Source of the DNA: Flavobacterium lacisediminis
GTDB taxonomy: Bacteria; Bacteroidota; Bacteroidia; Flavobacteriales; Flavobacteriaceae
DNA: 64,000 nucleotides
Direction of reading: 5' to 3'
NCBI RefSeq assembly: GCF_025909975.1
Contig: NZ_JAPCIO010000005.1
Span: 62,001 to 126,000 of the forward strand
The translations under genes and the position numbers were made by a program. Every line of letters begins with the position of its first letter. Position 1 is the first letter of the stretch. The notes beneath the pieces are model-generated. The model was not told the origin of the DNA, ran no database searches, and saw only the letters and a program-made list of their open reading frames with translations. Below are positions 46,005-53,753 of this stretch, one piece after another.

Positions 46005-46027
46005 TAGCTTATTGGTTAGTTTTAATC

Positions 46028-46063
46028 AAAAAGAGATTACTTTAATGTAATCTCTTTTTTTTT
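46028..46063 (+). terminator. Rho-independent terminator after the OmpW-like gene
   Basis: AAAAAGAGATTAC, loop TTTAAT, GTAATCTCTTTTT with further T: a perfect 13-bp stem. Confidence 0.9.
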
Positions 46064-46101
46064 GGCATGTATTTTGAAGTTGATTAAAATATTAGTAGGC
46101 C

Positions 46102-46131
46102 TTGAAATAAAAGAGAAAAAAAGTAATTTTA
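46102..46131 (+). promoter_or_regulatory. Candidate promoter of the small protein gene, TTG-N19-TAATTTTA
   Basis: TTG (46102-46104) and TAATTTTA (46124-46131) have the canonical 19-base spacing; the last base of the -7 is A instead of G. It lies 47 bases before the ATG. Confidence 0.5.
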
Positions 46132-46178
46132 TTTAGATTTTTTTTTAATTTTATTAAACTAACCTAACTAATTAAAAT

Positions 46179-46460
46179 ATGAGCACAACATTTGAATTAA
46201 TAGACAAAGAATTAATAGCATCTTTAAATTTTCCAAAATTGGATGTATTAGAAGATAAAGAAGATATTGCAGAACGCAAAAATGATTTAGACAGAGCACT
46301 TTCTTTAGGTAATTTAGAACATGTTAAAATTAAAATTTATTTTGAGGATGATATGTCAAAAAAAATGGTAGAAACTACTATTTGGGGAGTTACTGATAGT
46401 AGAGTAATACTTAAACAGGGAGTTGTGATACCTGTAAATAGAATTCACAAAATTGTATAA
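46179..46460 (+). CDS. Small conserved cytoplasmic protein, unknown function
   Basis: A 93-residue acidic protein: an N-terminal charged helix (EDKEDIAERKNDLDRALSLG) followed by a small beta-rich half (VKIKIYFEDD ... VILKQGVVIPVNRIHKIV). No signal or membrane segment. I know it only as a hypothetical protein of Flavobacteriaceae. It starts after its own promoter, and the Lys/Ala-rich exported protein follows after 16 bases, so the two likely form a unit. Confidence 0.7.
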   Translation: MSTTFELIDKELIASLNFPKLDVLEDKEDIAERKNDLDRALSLGNLEHVKIKIYFEDDMSKKMVETTIWGVTDSRVILKQGVVIPVNRIHKIV

Positions 46461-46476
46461 CTATAAACAAAAACGA

Positions 46477-47067
46477 ATGAAAAAAATCGCTCTTTTGGGT
46501 TTATCCCTATTATTTACATTAGGTTCTTTAGCTCAAGAAACCAAAACAACTAAAGAAACTAAAAAAGCTGCAACAGAAAAAGCTGAGAAAAACAAAAAAG
46601 AAGCAGACAAGAAAAAGAAAGAAGCAGAAAAGAAATCGGCTTCTGTAAAAAAAGATTCTAAATCTAAAGCGGATGAAGCTTCTGATAAAGGTAAATCATC
46701 TTCAGCTGATGCAAAGGCTAAATCAAAATCAAAATCTGATGAAGCTTCTGCTAAAGGAAAGGCTACTGCTGCAGATGCTAAAGCAAAAGCCGCTTCAAAG
46801 CAAGGTGAAACTAAAGCAAAAGTTGATGCTAAAAAAGCTGACACTAAGGACAAAGTAGAAACAAAGAAAACTGAGGCTAAAGCAAAAGTAAAGAAAACTG
46901 AAGTTGAAGAGAAAGAAGACTTAAAAGAAACGACAATTTCTAAAGCAGCTGAGAAAAAAGTAAAAGACAAAGTTACTGGAGAGTATAAAGGTAAAAAAGT
47001 ATTTACTGGACCAAGAGGCGGTAAATATTATATCAACAAAAACGGTAATAAAACTTATATCGACTAA
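46477..47067 (+). CDS. Exported Lys/Ala-rich coiled protein with PBCV-type basic adaptor tail
   Basis: A 196-residue protein. The start at 46477 gives a signal peptide (1-19, ending SLAQ); an upstream TTG at 46453 would place eight residues ahead of it and overlap the previous gene. Residues 25-165 are almost only Lys, Ala, Glu, Asp, Ser and Thr, with two tandem 22-residue repeats (64-85 and 86-107; period 66 bp), resembling histone H1 tails. Residues 170-196 (VFTGPRGGKYYINKNGNKTYI) match the short 'PBCV-specific basic adaptor' motif known from chlorella viruses and many Bacteroidota. A role in binding an acidic polymer such as DNA or polysaccharide is inference only. Confidence 0.82.
   Translation: MKKIALLGLSLLFTLGSLAQETKTTKETKKAATEKAEKNKKEADKKKKEAEKKSASVKKDSKSKADEASDKGKSSSADAKAKSKSKSDEASAKGKATAADAKAKAASKQGETKAKVDAKKADTKDKVETKKTEAKAKVKKTEVEEKEDLKETTISKAAEKKVKDKVTGEYKGKKVFTGPRGGKYYINKNGNKTYID
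46666..46797 (+). repeat. Two 66-bp in-frame tandem repeats
   Basis: Units at 46666-46731 and 46732-46797 encode related 22-residue blocks (K-x-DEAS-x-KGK ... ADAKAK). The DNA is diverged, mostly at third positions, so the duplication is not recent. Confidence 0.75.
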
Positions 47068-47070
47068 ATT

Positions 47071-47100
47071 AAAAAATCCCGAGAAATCGGGATTTTTTTT
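47071..47100. terminator. Bidirectional terminator
   Basis: AAAAAATCCCGA, loop GAAA (a GNRA tetraloop), TCGGGATTTTTT: perfect 12-bp stem between convergent genes. The T run reaches the stop codon of the aldose epimerase gene. Confidence 0.92.
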
Positions 47101-47944
47101 ATAAGGTTATTTTGATTGTTCTTGAAAAAGTTTCTCGTGGTTGTAATAAATTAATTCCTTCTTTTTCAAAAATATTTCCATTATGATTTACGTTGTCTGC
47201 TAAACCACACCAAGGTTCAATACACAAAAACGGAGCGTTTGGTTTGGTCCAAATCCCTAAATAAGGGAAACCTTCAAACTGAACTGAAAGAACGGGTTTA
47301 TTATTGTTTAAAAGTATAAGTTCGTTTGATTTTAAATGTTTGAAAACCAAAGCATCTTTTTCAAAAAGCGAATAGTTTAAATTAATCTGTCCGTTTTCTG
47401 AATTTATTTTCCGGAATGAATTGCTAAATTGTTCGTTTTCTAATTCATAGGATACAAATTCCTCTGCTTCATTAAATTGTATGGAATAGTCTGAAAAAAA
47501 ATCATCAATTGCAAATGCCGGATGCGCTCCTATAGAAAATGGCATAGTTACTTCCGATTTGTTTTCAACAGAATACTTCATTTTTAATTCATTTCCGTCT
47601 AATTCATATTCTAATTGTAATTGAAATTCAAACGGATAATTTTTCAACGTTTCGGAATTACTTTCCAATACAAAAATAACAGAATTTTCGGTTTGATTTA
47701 GAATTTGAAATTCGAAATTTCTGGCAAAACCATGTCTTGGCAATTCATATTTTTTATCAGCAATGGTGTAAGCATCATTTTTTAATCGACCTACAATTGG
47801 AAATAAAATGGGCGATGTTTTGTTCCAATAAGTTTCATCAACTGTCCAAATATAATTTTGGTTGTCTTTTTCTAATCGAATTAATTCGGCACCAAGTGAA
47901 TCAATTGATGCCGAAATTTTGTTATTTGAAAGTGTAATTATCAT
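47099..47944 (-). CDS. Aldose 1-epimerase-family protein
   Basis: A 281-residue galactose-mutarotase-like beta-sandwich protein (GalM/LacX type) that interconverts alpha and beta anomers of sugars. Family motifs: GAELIRLEKDNQNYIW, LPRHGFARNFEF with the conserved His, GAHPAF with the second His, and FLCIEPWCGLAD with the catalytic Glu. No sugar operon is adjacent. It lies 1 base after the membrane partner of the ABC ATPase. Confidence 0.88.
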   Translation of the reverse strand: MIITLSNNKISASIDSLGAELIRLEKDNQNYIWTVDETYWNKTSPILFPIVGRLKNDAYTIADKKYELPRHGFARNFEFQILNQTENSVIFVLESNSETLKNYPFEFQLQLEYELDGNELKMKYSVENKSEVTMPFSIGAHPAFAIDDFFSDYSIQFNEAEEFVSYELENEQFSNSFRKINSENGQINLNYSLFEKDALVFKHLKSNELILLNNNKPVLSVQFEGFPYLGIWTKPNAPFLCIEPWCGLADNVNHNGNIFEKEGINLLQPRETFSRTIKITL

Positions 47945-47945
47945 A

Positions 47946-49463
47946 TTAATCTTCTGAAATTCCTTTCCAGTTTCTAATAATTTTTGATAAAAAGAAAAGT
48001 GTTAGAATGGCAAAAATAAAATTTAATGAAAACATATGAATTATATGCTCCCTCATCCATTCATATTCGGGAGATGTATAGTTATAATCGTATCTATTTT
48101 CACTTCTTAAATAATGTTCTTGTATCATTAAATAAAGTAATGGAATAACAGCAACAAATGACCATAAAAATAAATTCAGGGCAATTCGGCTCAACTGTAA
48201 GTTTTTCTTTTTAGAATAGATGATGAAAAAATAAAATATGATTCCTAAAATGGTAAGTAATATTAAATAAAAATACAACATGTCAGCTCTTGAAACTACA
48301 GTAAAAATGCCATAAATAATATTAATTATTCCGGCGCTAACAACAGCAATTAACCAACTTTTTCCTGAAGTGACACGAAACGAAAATACCAATATTGAAA
48401 AGCCTAAAGCTCCATATAAAAAAGCAAGTATAGCAATTTCATCAAAAAAATCATCTGTATGTGCATCAGAAACAATATCATATTTATCTTTTAAAACATC
48501 TTGTTGTACAAAATATTTTGAATATTTTCGCTCATTTACTGGAACTTCCACAGCATAATCATAGCTATTGTATTTGTATGAATTATCAGTTTCATATTGT
48601 TTCAAATAAGGTTGAATGTATAAAAACTCTTTAAATTCAGGAGCTTTGTAAATAATTTCGAACCATTTATCTAAAGTTAGATTAGTGGCTAAATTGTGTT
48701 CTCTAATTAGGTTTAAGTAATTATTCATTAATTTTTTAACTTCAGCCTGACTGTCTTGATGTAACCAATTTTGAACTTGTATTCTATTTAACGAATCTTG
48801 TTCTCTTGAAATGACAGTAAATCCAAATGTATTTCTATTTACTAATGAAAATTGATCGTATTTTTTTTCACCAAAAACAATGTAATCTTTTCTAAAATGA
48901 TGATAATTGGTGTCTCTTCTATTGTCATAGTAATCGTTTTCATATTCATTTATGTATTCTTCTTCACCATTTAATTTTGATCGATGTATTGAATCTAATT
49001 CAGTTTCTCCAAAACTTCCATCAATAAACATATCTGCGGTAGCAATAGTTTTGCAACGATTGGTAGTTTCTTCAAGCGAATAATAACTTTTTTGATGTAG
49101 TTGCTTTCCAACATGAAATGGAACATAAAAAGTAAACAAAAATGCACTAACAACAAATATTTGTAACCATTCGTAAAATAAACTATATTTTGATTTACTG
49201 TAAAATGATTTTAAAGAATTGTTTTTGAAGTAGTTAATAAGCCATATAATAATTATAATTATGTTGATTAAAACACCAAACATAATTGATGTGGCTTCAA
49301 TATCGATATTATTTCTGTTTGAAAAATCGATGGTTCCGTCGATGTAGCCTAAACCAAAGAAGATGATGTGCATTAGAATTCCAATAGCAATCATTGGAAC
49401 AAATTTGGTATTCCAAAGTAATGGATATTGAAGTAAAAGTTTTTTCTGTATATCTTTAAACAT
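47946..49463 (-). CDS. Multi-pass membrane protein, likely permease of the adjacent ABC ATPase
   Basis: A 505-residue membrane protein I cannot assign to a named family. Helices: about 23-40, 55-78 and 95-112; a long, polar, Tyr- and Asp-rich soluble segment of some 220 residues (about 115-330); then helices near 335-360, 365-390, 395-420, 425-450 and 475-500. The layout (three helices, a large extracytoplasmic domain, then several helices) fits an ABC-2-like permease. It starts 13 bases after the stop of the ATPase gene. Confidence 0.72.
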   Translation of the reverse strand: MFKDIQKKLLLQYPLLWNTKFVPMIAIGILMHIIFFGLGYIDGTIDFSNRNNIDIEATSIMFGVLINIIIIIIWLINYFKNNSLKSFYSKSKYSLFYEWLQIFVVSAFLFTFYVPFHVGKQLHQKSYYSLEETTNRCKTIATADMFIDGSFGETELDSIHRSKLNGEEEYINEYENDYYDNRRDTNYHHFRKDYIVFGEKKYDQFSLVNRNTFGFTVISREQDSLNRIQVQNWLHQDSQAEVKKLMNNYLNLIREHNLATNLTLDKWFEIIYKAPEFKEFLYIQPYLKQYETDNSYKYNSYDYAVEVPVNERKYSKYFVQQDVLKDKYDIVSDAHTDDFFDEIAILAFLYGALGFSILVFSFRVTSGKSWLIAVVSAGIINIIYGIFTVVSRADMLYFYLILLTILGIIFYFFIIYSKKKNLQLSRIALNLFLWSFVAVIPLLYLMIQEHYLRSENRYDYNYTSPEYEWMREHIIHMFSLNFIFAILTLFFLSKIIRNWKGISED

Positions 49464-49476
49464 GAGATTTTTAATT

Positions 49477-50619
49477 TTAGTTCACAAAAAAGCGACGGGT
49501 TGAATTTGAAATGTTTCGCATATAGCTCAAAGGAACCGATTGATTAACAACCGTTTTCATGAAGTCGTTGATGCTAATATTTTCAGGGAAAGTAGCAATA
49601 AAAGTTCCGCCATTTTGCTCTAATGAAATGATTTCTAAAGTAGCAAATACTTGTTTTAAATCGCTTAAATTTAACGAACTTTCAAATTCTATAATGCAAT
49701 TTTTACTAGCATCATTTTCGGCTTGTAAATTCTTTTGCGAACCACGTTTTAAGAAAACCACCTGATTTGATGTTTTTTCTACTTCGTATAATTGTTGTGA
49801 ACTCAAAACAATAGCAATAGGTCTAAATGCTGAATTAGCGATGTTTCTAAAATCATCTAAAACAGTTTGTTGTGCCAAAATATCTAAGTTGGCCAAAGGT
49901 TCATCAATCAATAAAATTTTTGGTTTTCTAAGTAACATTCGAGCTAATTCGAAGCGCATTTTATATCCAGAAGATAAGTTATTCCAAGAGTGATTTCTAA
50001 ATTTTCTTAAACCTAATCTTGTGATGACTAAATTAACCACTAGATTGTTTTCTTCAGGTTTATAACCGTAAGAGCTAGCGGTGAACTCTAAATTTTCATA
50101 CATAGAACCACGCCAAGTGTCTGTTCTTTGCGGAATATAAACTAATTTGGTACGTAAATCATACAAATCATCATACTGAAATTGATAATTTATGGTTCCA
50201 GATGTTGGATGCAATTCCCCACAAATACTTCGTAATAAGGTAGTTTTACCGTTACCATTTTCTCCAACTAAACCAATAATTTCTCCTGTTTTAATATCTA
50301 AGTTAATCGGACCCAATCCGAAGGCAGAATTGTATACTTTTTGAAGATTTTTAACCGAAATAATGGTTTGATGATCGTGACATTCTTTTGAGCTTAAAAA
50401 GGTATGGAGCTCTGTAAGTAAATTAGAAAGTTGACTTAATTTTTCAATTTCGTTATTTTCATTGTAGTCGTGCCAATCTAAAAATGCGTTTGTTTTTTGG
50501 TAGAGGTCAATATCTTCAGTATCTAAAGTAAAATCGATAATACGTTTGATTACTTGATTGTAATCTTTAAAATCTAAAAGTTCTCTGACTTCTCGAAATT
50601 GTTTTTCAAATTCGGTCAT
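49477..50619 (-). CDS. ABC transporter ATP-binding protein with an N-terminal extension
   Basis: A 380-residue ATPase. Residues 1-90 form a helical extension not found in standard ABC ATPases. The nucleotide-binding domain has Walker A GENGNGKTT (about 115), a variant signature LSSGYKMR, Walker B ILLIDEPLAN and the switch region. The C-terminal part (about 295-380) resembles the accessory domain of ABC-2-type exporters. It lies 3 bases after the GNAT gene and just before the large membrane protein, which is its probable permease. The transported compound is unknown. Confidence 0.87.
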   Translation of the reverse strand: MTEFEKQFREVRELLDFKDYNQVIKRIIDFTLDTEDIDLYQKTNAFLDWHDYNENNEIEKLSQLSNLLTELHTFLSSKECHDHQTIISVKNLQKVYNSAFGLGPINLDIKTGEIIGLVGENGNGKTTLLRSICGELHPTSGTINYQFQYDDLYDLRTKLVYIPQRTDTWRGSMYENLEFTASSYGYKPEENNLVVNLVITRLGLRKFRNHSWNNLSSGYKMRFELARMLLRKPKILLIDEPLANLDILAQQTVLDDFRNIANSAFRPIAIVLSSQQLYEVEKTSNQVVFLKRGSQKNLQAENDASKNCIIEFESSLNLSDLKQVFATLEIISLEQNGGTFIATFPENISINDFMKTVVNQSVPLSYMRNISNSTRRFFVN

Positions 50620-50622
50620 ATA

Positions 50623-51183
50623 TTATTTTGTAAAATTTCGTTTTAGTAAACCATACATTACAGTATCGGTAAATTCATTGTTGTAATAAAAATCTTCTTT
50701 AAAATGTGCTTCTTTTACAAAGCCAACTTTTTGTAAAACACGTTCCGAAGCGATGTGTCTTGAATCTATAACTGCAACGATAGAATGAAAATTTAAGGTA
50801 TTGAAAGCAAAATCTAATAATGTTTTCACAGCTTCTGTTACATAACCTTTTCCACTATGCTCTGGTGTAATCATGTAGCCTAATTCGGTTCTGAAATTTT
50901 CAGGTTGCGTTCTGTAAAATCCCATTAATCCAATGCATTTGTCACTTCCTTTTTCAGTGACAGCCCAGTTAATATCTTGGTTTTCGTCTATTTTATCATT
51001 AATTATTTTGATATGATTTAAAGCATCTTCAATAGTTGTTGCCAATGGTCTTGGTATGAATTTCATAGTTTCAGGATTACCACGGAGAGCAAAAATTTCA
51101 GGAGCATCTTCATTGGTTAGTCTTCTAAAACGTAAACGTTCCGATTCTAGTATCGGAAAAGGAGAGAAGTTAAGTTGTAGCAT
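50623..51183 (-). CDS. GNAT-family N-acetyltransferase (RimJ/RimL type)
   Basis: A 186-residue acetyltransferase. ESERLRFRRLTNEDA is the typical N-terminus, and the acetyl-CoA motif A is ELGYMITPEHSGKGYVTEAVKTLLDFAF; the C-terminus has SERVLQKVGF. The acceptor may be a ribosomal protein N-terminus or a small molecule; the sequence does not tell. It is in a minus-strand run with the ABC genes. Confidence 0.9.
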   Translation of the reverse strand: MLQLNFSPFPILESERLRFRRLTNEDAPEIFALRGNPETMKFIPRPLATTIEDALNHIKIINDKIDENQDINWAVTEKGSDKCIGLMGFYRTQPENFRTELGYMITPEHSGKGYVTEAVKTLLDFAFNTLNFHSIVAVIDSRHIASERVLQKVGFVKEAHFKEDFYYNNEFTDTVMYGLLKRNFTK

Positions 51184-51206
51184 TATTTTTTATAATTTGA
51201 ATCTTG

Positions 51207-51815
51207 TTATTGAGTTTGAAATTGCTCTTGAATTGCTTTATCGTGTTTTTTACTGAAGAAAATCAACATACAAATAGCACCAATGGTTGCATATAACATA
51301 TCAGATTGTGTATCCCAAACATAGCCTTGCGTTCCTAAGAAAGCATCGCCTCCTTCACCAGTACATAATGAAACAGCCCATTCTAACCATTCGTAAGCCG
51401 CACTAATCGCTAAACAAACCGCTACAATGATAAAGTTAAAGAAACTCTTATTTGAAACAACATTTTTGCGAATAAATAATTCTCTTACAATCATTGCCGG
51501 AACAAAACCTTGTGCAAAATGTCCGACTTTATCGTAGTTGTTTCGAGTTTGATTGAACGTTTCTTTTATCCATTCAAATGGTGGTACTTCGGCATAGGTG
51601 TAATGTCCGCCAAGGAATAAGATGTAACAATGTATTAAAATGAAGAAATATGTAAAATTGGTAAATTGAAAACGTTTATAGGTGAATGCTAAAATCGCAA
51701 ATCCTATTACTGCAGGCAGTACTTCTAAAAACCAAGTAAAATATTCTTTTGGATAAATACCAGAAATTAGTAATCCAGCGAAGAATAATAGTGAATAAAG
51801 TTGTAATTTTTTCAT
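51207..51815 (-). CDS. DUF2238 family membrane protein (YjdF-like)
   Basis: A 202-residue membrane protein with five or six helices. The family motifs are clear: GGHYTYAEVPPFEW, YDKVGHFAQGFVPAMIVRE, AAYEWLEWAVSL and FLGTQGYVWDTQSDM. Conserved His, Glu and Asp residues in the membrane suggest metal or proton binding, but function is unknown. It starts 1 base in front of the DUF4199 gene end, in the same run. Confidence 0.88.
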   Translation of the reverse strand: MKKLQLYSLLFFAGLLISGIYPKEYFTWFLEVLPAVIGFAILAFTYKRFQFTNFTYFFILIHCYILFLGGHYTYAEVPPFEWIKETFNQTRNNYDKVGHFAQGFVPAMIVRELFIRKNVVSNKSFFNFIIVAVCLAISAAYEWLEWAVSLCTGEGGDAFLGTQGYVWDTQSDMLYATIGAICMLIFFSKKHDKAIQEQFQTQ

Positions 51816-52319
51816 TTAGTTGATTTGCTTTTTCATTAAAATTAAAGCACTTATAAATGAAAAGGCAATTCCTAATGGCAAGATTTCCATATAAGTAAAT
51901 AGAATAACCATAACAGGATTTTTATACATTTCTTTAAAGGAATTCATCTCTTCGGTTACTTTAGCCAATTCATCTGGACTTGCTTTTTGAATAGCCATAT
52001 CCGTATAATGTTCTGCAAAATTTGGAAAAAAATTATAAAAGATAATTAACCAGACTACTACATAAACTGTTGAAATAAACAGGGTAATCCAAAAACCTGT
52101 AAGAAAAGCATTCCCAAGAGAAATGAACCCATTATTTGCGTCTCGTTGTTGCTTAATTCCTAATACCACAAAGATGAAAGCAAGTAGCATTCCTGCAAAT
52201 CCAAAAATCATACTGACTTCTTTTTCAGGATTTGCTTTCATATACATAGTAACAGATGCTAGTAATGCAGTAACAATTATGCTTCCAAATAATCCATTTT
52301 TTAAAATAATGTTATTCAT
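51816..52319 (-). CDS. DUF4199 family membrane protein
   Basis: A 167-residue protein with four membrane helices (about 10-27, 38-56, 73-97 and 140-160) and a short hydrophilic loop between the last two. It fits the Bacteroidota DUF4199 family (MIFGFAGMLLAFIFVVLGIKQ-type core, then an extended loop). Function unknown. It directly abuts the DUF2238 gene. Confidence 0.8.
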   Translation of the reverse strand: MNNIILKNGLFGSIIVTALLASVTMYMKANPEKEVSMIFGFAGMLLAFIFVVLGIKQQRDANNGFISLGNAFLTGFWITLFISTVYVVVWLIIFYNFFPNFAEHYTDMAIQKASPDELAKVTEEMNSFKEMYKNPVMVILFTYMEILPLGIAFSFISALILMKKQIN

Positions 52320-52358
52320 GATGCTTAGTTTTTGGTTAGTTCTTCAAATTTAACGAAA

Positions 52359-53603
52359 TTATTCATTGAAATCTAAATCTTTATTATGTGTTTCAGAAAT
52401 AGTTAGAGTGGAGTAGATGCCTAGTGCAAAAGCAAAGAAACCTACAATCGCAGCAGCAGCAATCACACCGTTATTTACTTTTAAACCGTCAAAAGCCAGT
52501 AACATAACTGGAACTAATCCACGAACCATATTGGGAATAGTGGTAGTAGCTGTACTTCTAATATTGGTACCAAATTGTTCAGCTCCAACAGTTACAAACA
52601 TTGCCCAATAACCCGTTCCTAAACCTAACCAAGCACAATAAAAGTAGTACATGTTTTCCGATTTGGTTCCACCAAAAAGCATCAAACAAACTCCAATGAT
52701 GGTAAACAACATCATATAGAAAATGGCTTTTTTACGAGAATGTAACCAATGCGAAATAAAACCACTGGCAAAATCTCCAACCGAAATCCCAACATAAGCC
52801 CACATAATAGCTTTTCCCGGCTGAATATTATCAATTCCCATTACAGGTGCAAATTGATTGGCCATAACCGCTAAAATTCCGATACAAAACCAAGTAGGTA
52901 ATCCAATAGCAATACATTTCATGTATTTTACGAAACGATTCCAATTGGTAAAAAACGAAAAGAAATTCCCTTTTTTGATGTTACTATCGTGTTTGATATC
53001 GTTGTAAATTCCAGATTCTGCTACGCTAATTCGTAATACTAAAAGCATTAATCCTAAAGCTCCACCAATATAATACGCAATCGTCCAATCACCTGCTAAT
53101 TCTACAGTTAATTGTGCCACAACAGCTCCAAGTAAACCAAATCCTGCTACAATGGAAGTTCCAATTGCTCGTAATTGTTTGGGTAACGATTCTGATACTA
53201 AAGTAATTCCGGCACCAAGTTCACCTGCTAAACCAATTCCGGCAATGAATCGCAACCAAGCATATAGCATGGTTTTGTCTTCCACAGGAAAGTGAGGTAA
53301 ATATCCACAAGCAATATTAGCTAAAGAGTACACTAAAATGGAACCAAATAGAACTGAAAGTCTTCCTTTTTTATCGCCTAAAACTCCCCAAAGAATTCCT
53401 CCTAAAAGTAAACCTACCATTTGAAAATTAAGAATCATAGTTCCAGCAGTATCGACATCTAAGTTCATGTCTTTTAAGCTAGGTACACGAACGATACCAA
53501 AAAGTAGTAAGTCATAAATATCAACAAAGTAGCCTAAAGCAGCTACAATTACAGGAAATGATAATAAGTGTTTTAGTTTTTCTTGGGTTGTAAATTCTTT
53601 CAT
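52359..53603 (-). CDS. MFS transporter (sugar/acid symporter type)
   Basis: A 414-residue, 12-helix major facilitator. GYFVDIYDLLLFG in helix 1, the loop motif GDKKGR between helices 2 and 3, and GLAGELGAGITLVSE in helix 4 resemble the metabolite:H+ symporters. The substrate (a carboxylate or sugar acid) is a guess. The gene stands alone, downstream of the clpB terminator. Confidence 0.86.
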   Translation of the reverse strand: MKEFTTQEKLKHLLSFPVIVAALGYFVDIYDLLLFGIVRVPSLKDMNLDVDTAGTMILNFQMVGLLLGGILWGVLGDKKGRLSVLFGSILVYSLANIACGYLPHFPVEDKTMLYAWLRFIAGIGLAGELGAGITLVSESLPKQLRAIGTSIVAGFGLLGAVVAQLTVELAGDWTIAYYIGGALGLMLLVLRISVAESGIYNDIKHDSNIKKGNFFSFFTNWNRFVKYMKCIAIGLPTWFCIGILAVMANQFAPVMGIDNIQPGKAIMWAYVGISVGDFASGFISHWLHSRKKAIFYMMLFTIIGVCLMLFGGTKSENMYYFYCAWLGLGTGYWAMFVTVGAEQFGTNIRSTATTTIPNMVRGLVPVMLLAFDGLKVNNGVIAAAAIVGFFAFALGIYSTLTISETHNKDLDFNE

Positions 53604-53619
53604 TGGGTTTCATTTGTTT

Positions 53620-53627
53620 CAAAAATA
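53620..53627 (-). promoter_or_regulatory. Candidate -7 element (TATTTTTG) for the MFS gene
   Basis: On the minus strand the octamer is TATTTTTG, 16 bases before the ATG; no clear -33. Confidence 0.35.
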
Positions 53628-53650
53628 AAAAAATAAATGGTTCGTAAGAT

Positions 53651-53688
53651 AAAAAAGAAACACCGACTCCATACAGAATCGGTGTTTC
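53651..53688 (-). terminator. Rho-independent terminator of clpB
   Basis: On the minus strand GAAACACCGA and TCGGTGTTTC pair around a 12-base loop and are followed by TTTTTT. Confidence 0.82.
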
Positions 53689-53753
53689 CCAAACTAAAAC
53701 AAACTTAACCCATTATAAACCCATGGATTACGGGATATTTTGGTGAATTGATT

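Noticed and set aside
46533..46970. Long minus-strand open frame (145 residues, Ser/Phe/Ala-rich)
   Set aside because: It mirrors the Lys/Ala/Glu-rich repeats of the real gene on the other strand; no start signal or homology.
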